Part shown: positions 25,067 to 36,152 of the stretch, piece after piece
How the letters are laid out: each line of letters opens with the position of its first letter
How positions within the stretch are numbered: position 1 is the first letter of the stretch
Assembly (NCBI GenBank): GCA_013400975.1
Contig: WBMZ01008626.1
Location: 496,001-560,000 of the forward strand
DNA: 64,000 nucleotides
Origin: Atrichornis clamosus
Taxonomy: Eukaryota; Chordata; Aves; Passeriformes; Menuridae
Direction: 5' to 3'
Notes under the pieces: model-generated
The model's database searches: none
What the model was told of the DNA's origin: nothing
The model's input: only the letters and a program-made list of their open reading frames with translations
Translations under genes and position numbers: made by a program

Positions 25067-26359
25067 CCATTTTCAAGTTCTAGACCGACTTTTTCAGACA
25101 CTGTGATGTACAGGTGTCTTCGTGGTGTAGCATGTGTCTTTGTTTTCCAGGCTAATTTGAAAAAGAATGAGCCCAAGTGTCTGTTCCTTACTTGTAAGCC
25201 CAGTATGGACATTTGACTTGCTGAAAAAGAAGTTTCTTTTCTAGTCTAGATTGCAGAGCAGAGAACTTCCTGACGCCTCCTTGCCTGGAGTTGATCAGGA
25301 GAGTCAAAAGTTACTTGATGCTGGAAATTGTAGGAGGATCAGAATAAAAAGAAGTGTTCCCAAAAAAAGTCTGTCTGAATCCCAAAGACTACTCACAAGC
25401 GTAGGAGTAATCAAGAGAGGAAATAGCAGCAGGTATATCTCTATTTTGAATGGCTCTGTCTTTTAGACTCTTGTCTAAACTGAAAGAAGCTTGGTTTACA
25501 TGCCACCTGCACTCTGCCTTCTGTATGTTTAATCTGCTATGTGTCCTTTAAAAACATACCTGGCAGTTTAAAAGCCTGGAAAATAAGCACTAATATTGGC
25601 TCTAGGACCCTACTTATAAGTGACAGAAAACCAGCCTTTTTTCTAGGAATAAAATTAAATTAAAGAGTCAGTAACTAAAATTTTGTAGTTGTTGTTGATG
25701 TTTCCATTCACAGAAAAATCAGACAAAGTGAAAAACACTGAGCAAATATAAGCTTTCTTAACAACATTTTTAACTGCATGAGATATTTAACTTAATCTGA
25801 AGTAGACATTTCATTGGGATTTTGAGTTTATTTACTTTTAAAAAATACATTTCAAGGAAAATTGAACATGTCCAGTATTTTCAAACTGGAAAATTATACT
25901 ATTTATTTTAAAGTATCGTAATGAAAATTAAAAATATGTCTTCCAATTTATTTTCAGGAATTTAAGGAAAGTTACTTTTTGTTTGGTTTTTTTGTACAAG
26001 TAACTGGATAAAATGAAATCAAATTCTCAGAGTTGTTGATACTGCTGAATCTGCCTTTTTCATGTATTTGAAGAATACATATACGTATCCGATGAAAAAT
26101 ATCGACAAACTTTACCTGGAGCCAGACACAATTCACCTGGAGTGTTAAAGCTCTGGAATTGCCACATGGGAGAAGTCTGGGCAAAGTTGAGGGATGGATC
26201 AGTGCTTCTTATTGATCCCAGTAAAGTTACTTAGGTCTTTGAATATCAAACAAAGCTATAAAACATATAGCAAAACCAAATGAACAAAAGGAATATGCCT
26301 TTCGATGTCCTTTTATTTAGGTAAAGCTTCCAACAAAGTAAAAGAAGATCGTACCTTAC
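25067..26359. other. Unique AT-rich DNA, no gene seen
   Basis: No repeat recognised. Short open frames only. Very AT-rich from 25670 to 26100. Confidence 0.45.
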
Positions 26360-26434
26360 CTCATTGGAAAGTGAATTTATAATTTCATTATTATCTCTCG
26401 TGTTTTTTGAAGCTTTGTGAACAAAGCAAAAAGT
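26360..26434 (-). other. Candidate internal exon, 75 nt
   Basis: On the minus strand a good acceptor (TTCTGTGCTGTCTGCCTCTTTTGGCCAG) precedes 26434 and a good donor (AATGAG|GTAAGG) follows 26360. The 75 nt are open in the frame that starts at the first base, reading TFCFVHKASKNTRDNNEIIN and five more residues (SLSNE). No family recognised. If joined in phase to the candidate at 22591-22716 the next frame stops at once, so the two do not make one coding sequence. Confidence 0.22.
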
Positions 26435-29400
26435 CTGGCCAAAAGAGGCAGACAGCACAGAATGTCAAACTGATCACCCCAAATCTGGATTCCATAAGTA
26501 AAAGTTAATATTAAAGAGTCATCACATTTTCACCAAAACTGTCCTCCCCTCTTGTTGCTGGAGACAACACAACTCTCACATTTGGACATTTAAAGACAGG
26601 ACTCCACTCAGAAGCACTCCACTTAGCTTTAAGAAAAGGGAAGATCTTGTTAAGTCCAGGAAATACTCTCATCCTGAGAGCTAAGCATGTCTTTAAATAC
26701 CTCATTTTGGGCTCTAGCAAATACCTGTCTCTCATATATTTAATAAGTATCATATTCACATGGTTAGAGTGACCCAAGAGTTGGTCTACAAGGGGTACCC
26801 AGCTCTCATTTGTGAGCCTGACTTTTCCTCAGAGAATCTGGGAGGTAGAAAGGCATGACTGACTCGAAACACCAGATGACTGCATTATTGCAAGGAAATG
26901 GGGGTGAACAAGGAGGAAAGAAGGATGCACACCCCTGTCCATGCAAAACCCCTAAAGCCTGCTGTCATATTTGAGGAAGAGAGGAAGTCAGGCAGCAACA
27001 CCTCTAACAGCTCAGAGCCAGAATGGGTGGAAGGAGGTGGCAGAGGTGGAGCTGCTTCCAAGTTTCAGCAAATAAGAAAGAAAGAATAACCTTGCCACAG
27101 CCTGCTTTATGTGGGACAGGGCAGGAAGGAAGATGGGAAAGAAGAACACAGGCCATCTGCTTACCGAGCACCCAGAAATCCAGCAGAAATACTAACTTTC
27201 AAAGAGGGAATCCTGAAGTGGGATGCTGCCCCTGAAGCTGTCAAGGCTGGAACATGCTGAACTAGGACATGAGCTTCTTTGGGCCTACTTCTTGTCCTCT
27301 GCCCTGTGGTGTGAGATTTGCTTGCACTGACTGTAGTCAGTGCTGAACCTCACACCTCATCTACACTTGTAGTAACCATGACTGAATCAAGACAAACTAC
27401 TGAATTTTTTTCTGCCTTTTCTTACCCAAATACAAGATTCATTTTGTGAAAGGCCAGTATCTTTTTTCTTTGTGATTTTGCTGGTAAAACTTCTTGTTCG
27501 TTACAAAAGATCATGCAGCCTAATTCAATAGGGCTATTTTCCTCACTTTCATGCACTTTTCCTGAATAAAGTGATAGGAAGTATTCTAGCTATCAGTACA
27601 TACTACAAAGCTACACAAAGACCACAGTCAGTTTTCCCTAGGAAAGAAACACAGTTATGGAAACTGGGCTCAAACTGATGGAAGGCAAAACTGCCACCAA
27701 GACAGAGCTCTCAGTATCAAATGAAGCCACCAAGTCTCCAAAGTCATGGAGCCACACAGGATCTCCCATATCCATGATGTGAAACATGTTCCCCCCATGA
27801 AATACTCCCACTGACAAAACCTCGACTCAGATTTTTGATGAAGCCTATCCTATGCCCTTTACTTAGTTTGCCTGAGTCCAAACAGATTCCATTGCTGCTG
27901 GGTTTTCTTAAGAATGGGCTTTTTTCCTTTTTTTAAATAAGAATGTAATCCTGGACTTTTTGTACTTGCTCAGGCACTCTGAAACAGATATAGAGACACA
28001 CATCTGACCATCGTCCATCCCCAAAAATCTCACCACATCCACATGGTCACTGACTGAACGAACAGACTGAATTTCCCCCATCTCAGGATCAAATCAAACA
28101 GTGAATAGCTTATCTGATACTCTTTTCCATATCATCATACTAGACAGTACCCAGGTCCCACCCTCATAACTTGTTTTTGAGGATAAAATCACTATTATCT
28201 AAAAGGAGGCAACATGTTCTCAGTGGTGTTCAAACAATGGTTCAAATACTCTAGGTCTGTAACTTAGTCCAAATACTTTCTTTAAATTGTGCTGTGTTTT
28301 CCCATTTCCTTTTTAAAATAAAAAATACAAAATATTATGAGAGTGTGAATTGTTTTAATCAAGAAATTGGATAGAAGTTGGAAAATACACAGTTGTGATT
28401 TCTGCAACTGAACTACATTAAGATATGTCTTAAACCCCCCTCCCATATATCCAGGGTTCAATAAATAATGTTGCATGCTGTTTCAGTGCAAACATTTAGC
28501 CAACAACGAAGTAAAACAACTCAAAAGTTTTATGTTCCCTTTCAACCCTTTGGTGTGCAAAACTAGGTGACACTTTCATGAAAACTTGAGGTAAGTTCAC
28601 TTCGTGTTATTCTACTTACATACTCACCAAACACCCAGATGTTCACATACACTCAGTCTTATCTACATCAGTGACCTAAGCTTAAAATAATACTGATTTT
28701 CATGTTGTCTGTGTCTATATCACAGCTGCAAATCTAGGACGTGAGAGCACCTTCCGAGCTTGCAACTCTGTTATATATGAGGATTCATGAGCTCAACACA
28801 GAATTTCTACTTTACTACTTTTTTTCTGTTCCAGTAAATACAAGAAAATAAACAAACCATGCGTGACTCAATTTTGATCTAATGTTTACTTTTTCTCTAT
28901 CTTTAATCTTTTCCTAATTGAAGATCTCTCATTTTCCTAGTTCTTTTTCTGCTATCCTTTTTACTGGGCTACTCACATCTGTCCTCTCCCAAATGTTCCC
29001 TATGTTTCAAATAATATTGTCCATGCAAAGACATAGATGTGATCACATACCACATTCCTTATCAGAGGAGTTTGAAGACATTACGATCACCCACACAGCA
29101 ATGTCTCCCTTCCCCACAACATCTTCTCTGAGATCTCTACAGATGGGCCTAGACTCAGACTTCCTTTGAACACCTCTCTCCTTGCACAACTCACACTTAT
29201 TTTCAAAAATTCTCTCTTTCCCTCTGTGTATAGATTTACAGTAAATCATGCATATTTGGTGACCAAAATTCATGAGCATAATCCAAGTATCCAAGCTCGC
29301 AACAGCTAATATCAAGAAAGTTGATTTAGATGAGAACAGCCTCTCCGCTGAAAAGACATCACACCATAACTTCATTTCCTCCTCTGCCTTCCTGTTGGAG

Positions 29401-32049
29401 ACAAGGTAATATTCAAGATTTTAGCCCGTATTTTTCAAGTCCACTAGCCTGAATTATGCATAGGATTTCTTTGTCCTCTGCAATCATGACACATTGCATC
29501 AGCTACTCTCCAGATGTGAAGTGTTTCTCCCAGTGCAGAAACATGTTAGTACAGGAGACAGGACTTGGCCAGCAGCTGGTGTGCATAATTAGAAAGGAAT
29601 TCACTTCTGGTATGCACAGGAGGACCAGAGTCATCACCTCAGACACAACATATAACCCACCACATATCGCACAAAATACATCCCACTGTGTATCCCTAAC
29701 ATGACTTCCACAACAAAACGGACTGAAACCAAACCAAGACAGGTGGATGGACAAAGAGATGTCCTTGCAAGCGTGACAGACTAAAAACATTAGCTGCTTT
29801 CTTCACAAAAGATAAAGCTTTAACAAATATACTCAAAATTTATCATTAAATTGCTCAAAACATTGACCCAATGTGTTTACCATGCATATACCTTGTCATG
29901 CAGAGTGTCCACACTGCTCACACACGGGCACATACCTGTATGCCAACCACAGGTCAAACACATCAGTGTCACACTGCAGGAATACCCATCCCACTGTGCT
30001 TATTTATACATGGAATACTTTTGTGATTGAGAGCAGCTGGGATCTGGACATATATTTGTACAGTTTGCTTAAAGCTTCCTATGAAGGTTTTAACTTCTGT
30101 CTTAATTCCTTGTTGCATATTCATTTTTCACAAGCTTGAACATAAGAGCAAAAAAAATATGAGTCAGTCAGTCAGCCAGAGTGTATTTCTTCATAACTAG
30201 GAGCTCAGATTTCAGACACAGGATCTGCTTTGGCTTTTGTATAACTTGAACAAATTTACATCAAGTGACAAGTGATGTCATACTGCTGAAGGACATAAAT
30301 GTCAATATGTGATGTATGGTTTATATAGTCACAAACTCAAAAAAGAATTGCAGTAGAGAAACTGGAATGACTATTTTTTCAATATCCAGGAGAATCTCCA
30401 GGCCCCATTTATCCCAGCAGGTGCTGCATATGCTCTGCACTTTTCAGTTCTTCTGAAAACAACTGAAAGTTTGTAAGGACAGAGACACAACTTGAGTGGT
30501 CTCCTCCTTCAGATATGGAAGGATTTACTCAAAATGTTTGTGAACAAACTATCTTGGATATTTTTCTGCCTTCAAGAAATGTACAAAGCAATCTATAAGG
30601 ATGTATAAATGCCTTGCTTCTCACCAGCTGTAGGATTCTATTGCATCCTTCATACTTCTGGAGGTTGGAAGATGTTTGTGTTACAGTTAAGCCCATCACA
30701 ATCAAACTGGCATGGGGTCAGAGCTGGAGGTTCAGAAACCATCAGCAAAATGGAGGTTTGTTGTTCATGCTGGGCTCTGTTACATTTATAGTATCATTTC
30801 CACCACGAGCTTGTCTCCTTCAGCTCTTTCAAGTCTTTTCCATGGCAATCCCCAGTTCCAGCCTCTCAGAGTTGCTTTTGTTGCCCACAAGAGATGAAAA
30901 CAGTGTTGATCATGAGTCCCTCCACCTCCATGAGAAGGGATGAACCTAAAGACTTTGCTGCCAATATGGTGCATATGGTTTGTTCTTGAGATAAGACGTT
31001 AAGTTATGACTGAGGGGTCCCATTCACACAAGTGCTTCCAGCTTTAGCCTTCCATACTCACAGATGCCCAGGAATCTATTGCACTTTGAGATCATCTCAG
31101 ACAAAATACACCAACATAAAACTGGCTTCTGCCCTGAAACACATTACAGTTTCTCTAAATAATGACCTTGTCAAACTTAATCTCACTTAAAAAAAAATCT
31201 TTTAAAGTAGATCCACTACCTTTCTCAGTGTTAAACCCAAAGCAAGAATGTGTTAGAGAGCGGGGGTTTGAAGACCATTTTCTGACTTCCAAGTTAAATT
31301 GGCACTTTTAATACAACTAAAGTAGTGATGTAACAGTGAAAACCCTGTATGTGTGCAGGGAAGGTAAGACTGCTAAGAGAAAGTCCAAAAAATCCCCTAA
31401 ATATTACCAGTATGCAAAATGGTATGAAACTATAATAAAACTACAGCTATTTAAGGGAATAAGACATTAGTATGACTGGTTGCAAAAAGAAAACTGATAC
31501 ATGTGCATATTAATAAGACGTTTAAGCTCTCAGAAATCAGTTAAATCAACAGAGTGGCTAAAACAGCATAAAATAAAGTGTTATCCCTTCAAATGCACAA
31601 GTAGGCAGATTTTTATAATGGAGTTTCCTCTCCAGTCCACAGTTTCTTGCCATACTCTATACCTCAGGGTTGCTTGAGCAAAGTGAACTGATACAGTGGG
31701 AATACGAATGCTTCATCTCAAAGGCAACTGTATTTTTAAGTATAGTTTTTAGCACTTCATGATGTATTTGCCTGTGTCAGGAGACTTAAATATTTAAACA
31801 GGGTGACAAAGTTCAATTCAACCTCAATGACAGTCAAACCCCCTGACAACCCCCTTTTGTAATGTGAGCAGAATTTTCTTCATAGAAATAGCCCACCTCA
31901 AAGGAATGGGGAAAGAAAAAAAAAAACCCAACTTCTGTTCCAACTTTTAATGCCCTGGAAGTCTTTGCAATGTCTCTCTCACCTCTACCTACTGAGCCAC
32001 ACCACCTATCTCCTACCGATAGAGTTTTATTTTTCAAATAAGCTGCAAG
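26435..32049. other. Unique DNA, no gene seen
   Basis: No gene or recognised repeat family. The plus-strand frame at 26898-27089 (63 codons, Glu/Ser/Lys-rich) and the overlapping frame at 27023-27235 have no known motif. An (AGTC)-like short run is at 30153-30170. Open frames up to 110 codons elsewhere look random. Confidence 0.45.
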
Positions 32050-32540
32050 CACCCATATCGCGGAAACCAGCTGCCCACTTCATCGCTCGTAAGGGGCAGG
32101 TGAGGGGAGGACGGCAGCCAGGGGTGACCTCCCGGGGCCAGGCGCTTGCCAGCCTCACCCCAGCCCGAAATCCTCTCCGGGCAGCTCAGGCTGCCTCCTG
32201 CTTTCCCAAGCACAGCTCTCAGGTCTGCCGGAGGGGTGTGCCTGTCCTCCGGCAGACCCGGCGATGAGCAAGCGCCTCTAAAATGTGACAGAACGAGAAA
32301 CGCGGATTTCGTTTCCGCACCCGGCGCGGCCCCGGGGGCTCTGCGGGCGCCGGGTCACCCGCGCGGAGCCACCTCGCGGCCCGCCCCGGGAACGGCAGCG
32401 GGCGGCCCTCGCCCTCCCCGCGCTCCTCCTTCCCGAGGAGACGTGAGCATCCATGATCCGTGCCCGCCCGGGCTTTCCCGCGCCTATCCGAGCACCGCGC
32501 GGTGCCCGCCGCCGCCGTACCTCTGCCCGCCCCCGCAGAT
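32050..32540. promoter_or_regulatory. CpG island, probable promoter
   Basis: About 490 bases that are strongly GC-rich and full of CpG (CCCGGCGCGGCCCCGGGGGC, GGCGCCGGGTCACCCGCGCG, GCACCGCGCGGTGCCCGCC) in otherwise AT-rich, CpG-poor DNA. Such islands normally mark transcription start sites. Direction is unclear. On the plus strand a donor (GGGGCAG|GTGAGG) lies at the left edge (32099/32100). On the minus strand GGCAGAG|GTACGG lies near 32518. Open frames here (153 and 183 codons) simply reflect high GC and read through CR1. No known first exon is recognised. Confidence 0.6.
32222..32258. repeat. 13-bp perfect inverted repeat (GC hairpin)
   Basis: Arms GGTCTGCCGGAGG (32222-32234) and CCTCCGGCAGACC (32246-32258) are perfect reverse complements with an 11-base spacer. 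It could form a very stable stem-loop in RNA or a cruciform, and lies inside the CpG island. Confidence 0.85.
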
Positions 32541-32668
32541 GAGCACAGAATCACGGAATGTACTGAGTTGGAGAGGACACACACGGACCATCGAGTCCAA
32601 CCCTTAGCTCTGCACAGGACATCTCCAAGAATCACAACATGTGCCTGACAGCATTGTCCAAACACTTC
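32540..32668 (-). repeat. CR1 LINE 3' fragment
   Basis: Read on the plus strand: CACAGAATCACGGAATG, GAGTTGGAGAGGACAC, CCATCGAGTCCAACCCTTAG, CCAAGAATCACAACATGTGC, CATTGTCCAAACACTTCTG. This is the reverse complement of a CR1 3' UTR and the end just before it. It abuts the CpG island directly. Confidence 0.85.
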
Positions 32669-33081
32669 TGTGGTTCTGGTTCGCTCTGGCAAGAGCCAGA
32701 GGCAAGAGCAGTGCCGGTGCGAGTCCGCATTGGCTGTGGTAGATGGAACATGGAGGGGCAGGCAGAGCACGGTGGCAGAGCCAGCTTCTGCTGTGGTGGG
32801 AAAAGGTAATGGTTGTCCTCAGGTAAAGTGCTTGGCTCGTGTTAGGAAACAGTCACAACCTGCTTGAGGTGAGACGCAGGATAGGGCTCTCACAGGTCCC
32901 ATCCTTGTACCATCCCTTTCTGCCACTGGGAGCAGGGGGGAGGGAAGAAAGGATCAGCTTAGAGAAGACCATTCTGAGGAAAAGAAAAATTTTTGTGAAA
33001 TATGTCTTATGCTGAATAGTACAAGGGTACAAAAAAGGAGGTGTATTTTGCATGGAGAGTTAGTAGTGACTACACTGACAA
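32669..33081. other. Short unique spacer between CR1 copies
   Basis: Moderately GC-rich at 32690-32870, no recognised gene or repeat. Confidence 0.4.
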
Positions 33082-33626
33082 ATCACAGAATCATAGAATC
33101 ATCAAGGTTGGAAGAAACTTTAAGATCATCCAGTCCAACTATGAATCCAGCACTACCACTGTAACCCCTAAACCACTAAACCAGCACTAACCCCTAAACC
33201 ACACCCAGCACCAGATCCAGACACCTCTTAAACCCCTCCAGGACTCCACAATCTCTCTGGGCAACCTATTCCAGTGCCTGACCATCCGAACAGTGAATTT
33301 TTTTTCTTTTTAATATCTAATCTGAATCTCCTCTGTCTCAGCTGAAGGCCATTTCCTCTGTTCCTCTTACTTCAGTCAGAGTAGAAGAGACTGACCCTCA
33401 CCCCACTACATCCTTTCAGGTAGAGTTTGGTGAGGTGCCTCCTGAGCCTCCTCTTCTCTAGGCTAAAAAATCCCAGCTCCCTCAGCCCTTCCTCATAGGA
33501 CAATTTTTCTAGCCCTTTCATGAGTCTTGTTGCTCTTCTCTGGACATGCTCCAGCACCTCAATGTCCTTTTTTAAGGGAGGGGCCCAAAACCGAGTGCAG
33601 TACAAATAACATCTGAAGGATGGCTC
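33082..33626 (-). repeat. CR1 LINE, 3' UTR and end of ORF2
   Basis: Starts (as the element's 3' end) with CACAGAATCATAGAATCATC, then GGTTGGAAGAAACTTTAAGA, CTCTCTGGGCAACCTATTCC. From 33372 upward, on the minus strand, an uninterrupted frame of about 80 codons gives the CR1 pol C-terminus, including [20 protein letters not shown] and [18 protein letters not shown]. The 3' UTR contains a small local repeat (CCCTAAACCAC-type units at 33166-33208). 5'-truncated, non-autonomous. Confidence 0.92.
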
Positions 33627-33680
33627 AGTCAAAAGGGTTTAATCTGCTGAAGGGACTACACTGGGTTGGGGCAGGGACTT
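33627..33680. other. Spacer
   Basis: Short stretch between the CR1 copy and the TG repeat; nothing recognised. Confidence 0.4.
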
Positions 33681-33702
33681 TGTGCGTGTGTGTGTGTGTG
33701 TG
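33681..33702 (+). repeat. (TG)n microsatellite
   Basis: TGTGCGTGTGTGTGTGTGTG, one imperfect unit near the start. Confidence 0.9.
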
Positions 33703-36124
33703 ACTGGGGTTTTTTTTCCAACCAGTCACAAGCAGTGGGCATGCGAGAGGCTGTGAGAATGGGGCAGGAAGAGCAGGGCCAGGAGCTCCCTCCGCTTTTG
33801 CTGTGTGTCTCTCCTCACAGCAGGGCCAGCATGAACGCCTGAGCAGCCCGCAGGAAGGAAACGGAAACCAACTCGTTCCCAAGCACACCAGGGTCCTTGC
33901 AGCCCTGTTGTTCACCTAGTGAATCAAAAAGCACAAGGAAATGGGAGCTGGGGAAATCATGCCTCGTGCTCTTCCAGAGCGTTGCAGGCCAGTACCCTGT
34001 CAGACCTGTTTTTCAAGTACAGGGGTGTAAATGGTGGCTCCCTACACACACACAGCACTAACACAGAGGAGTCCCCCAGACCCCATGTCTTGAAACAGGA
34101 GCAAGACTGAAGAATCTGGTTGTCCAGACTATTTTGACATTTATGCCCTCCTTCATCCTTAGATCCTTCCTTTCATAATCAGCCAAAATTAATATGGTCT
34201 TCCACACAATAGACGAGATTTAATGTTTAATGGGAAATGAAATGGTCAGTGTCTCCCTGCTGTACATGGGCCATGGGACTTGGGGGGAAGTAGAAGCTTC
34301 CTATCAGGAACTTCAGCTTCCTATGCAGTCAGGGAGAAGGCAAAGAAATTAAGTTTCTCCTTCCCCCTCCATTTCTAACTTGCCCTATGCAGTAGCCTAT
34401 ATGGCTAAATGAGAACAACAGGATCTTGTTATTCCAACACACTACTCTAGAAACAAAGTGAGTCTGACATACCTCTTTATCAGTCTCTGCTCCTCCATCA
34501 TGCTTCTGCAAGTGTTTGTGGAGCTGCTTAGTAAAGCAGTAGCTGAAGCAGCCCAGCCTGAAGTAATGCTTTGAAAATGAAAATAGGGTGATTTTCCCCA
34601 AAACATTTGTATGCATTGTATTGCCTCATGGAGCTGTTGAAATAAGCAGAAAGACAACAGTCTTCAGCCAGCTTTTCCAGGATAAAATGTCTGCTAGTTT
34701 CCACCATTGTAGAACCACCAGAGTCACCGTAAATAGGAAAAATGTTCCTTTAATTTCTGTGTGTGACACAGAGACATGGACTTCAAGTACCTGCTTGACT
34801 CTCCTGCAAACCCCATGGAGCCTTTCCTGACACCTGCAAAATCAGTTTCCCTGCCTGAGACAGCAAGTAAGCAAAAGACTGTGGCATACTCTGACATAGT
34901 TAAAATGGAGCCCATAAAAGCACTGGAGCTAGAAAGTCCCTTGCCACCCTCAGACAAGGGGTTCTGGGGATGATTTCTGGCTCTGAGAGGTGGTGACCAC
35001 CCATGCTGGCACAGCAAGCTGGCACAGGGCAGCTACGTCAGCGTGGCACTGTGCCCAGCTTGTCAGCTCTTCTGAGAGAGTTTCCGCACTGCCCTGGGTC
35101 ATGTCTTTCTCACAAAGATTTTACAGGGATGTCATAACTATACATCCTCCCATATGCACAGTTAAGAATTAGAGCTTTCCTAATCCTGCATAATTATTAA
35201 CATGAGAGCAATTAGACAGAAAGATCAAATAGCTCATTATTAAAAGACCAATGAATAACATTAAAAGCTACCAATTGGCATAAGAAATCTAGATTCCAGA
35301 ATACTAAACCCCATAACCTATGGAGTGTTTACTTTATATTATATGATTTATGTGCTATGGGATGTATTATTCAAATTCCATGTCCTGTGCTATGTGGGAA
35401 CAGTGTAATTCATCATGCAGGTCTCCAGGTAAAGGAGAAGTGACACCTTGTGTGGCTGTGTAGCCCAATCCCACATTTTTATGGTCAGACTTTAGAATAT
35501 TATTTTAAGTTCAGCTAAAATATTAATTGAAGATTCTGATTTATAGCTATTTTTTTCATCATTGAACTGATAAAGTAAGCTATAATGAGAACTTTCTGGA
35601 TGATAGATGTCATTCTTCTGAGTGGTGCTATTAGCACTTGTCCAGTTTCAGGAATATTTATTAAAGAAAAAAAAGGCACACATATGGCTTATTATAATTA
35701 TGTAGCCCTTCAGAGTAAAAGAACTGTTTAAGAGAACACATATTCCTAAAGCTATTTTATCTCCTTTTAATTTCTATTACTTTTTCCAAGTCTGTCAGCT
35801 TTACATATAATTTTACATTTTGTCAAATGAAGTTGATAACACTAATTTCACAGAAATAAAGGCCAACATTCACAAACTACAATAACAAGCCAACACATGC
35901 CAGCATCTGTGAATGGGAAAGGGGATAAGAAAAAGGCCTTGTTTTAGTAGGCAAACAAATTTCAGTTTGCATTTCACAAGGGATTTTCATCAGTCTCGAG
36001 CAAACTCAGTGTCTGTGAACATCTTGCTTTATTCTTATGGTCCACAGGTTTTGCAGTGCTAGAGCTTGACTTTGCAGACATTTATTTGATGTAATTGAAT
36101 TTATTTTTTTTTCTCCCCCTGTAG
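33703..36124. other. Unique DNA, no gene seen
   Basis: No supported gene or repeat family. From 35165 to 35300 the sequence is dense in homeodomain-like cores (GAATTAGAG, CTAATCC, AATTATTAAC, CAATTAGAC, CATTATTAAA, CCAATTGGC), as in conserved non-coding elements; this is inference from composition. Open frames to 97 codons look random. Confidence 0.4.
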
Positions 36125-36152
36125 GAATTAGAAGTGCACCATAACTTAGCAG
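36125..36152 (+). other. Candidate microexon, 28 nt
   Basis: A very strong acceptor (long T-rich tract ending TTTTCTCCCCCTGTAG at 36124) and a near-perfect donor (AGCAG|GTAAGTTA) bracket 28 bases. One frame is open and reads ELEVHHNLA. A length of 28 is not a multiple of three, so inclusion would shift frame unless the phases of the neighbours suit it. The short size and strong sites are typical of neural microexons, but no host gene is recognised. Chance pairing is possible. Confidence 0.3.

Noticed and set aside
28195..28245. GGTTCAAATAC as a tRNA B box
   Set aside because: No acceptor stem or A box can be placed around it.
32146..32770. 153- and 183-codon frames in the CpG island
   Set aside because: High GC leaves few stops; both run into an unrelated CR1 fragment and show only Pro/Arg/Gly-rich composition.
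33166..33208. CCCTAAACC-like units resembling telomeric repeats
   Set aside because: They lie inside a CR1 3' UTR, are irregular and not TTAGGG arrays; a local variation of the CR1 sequence.
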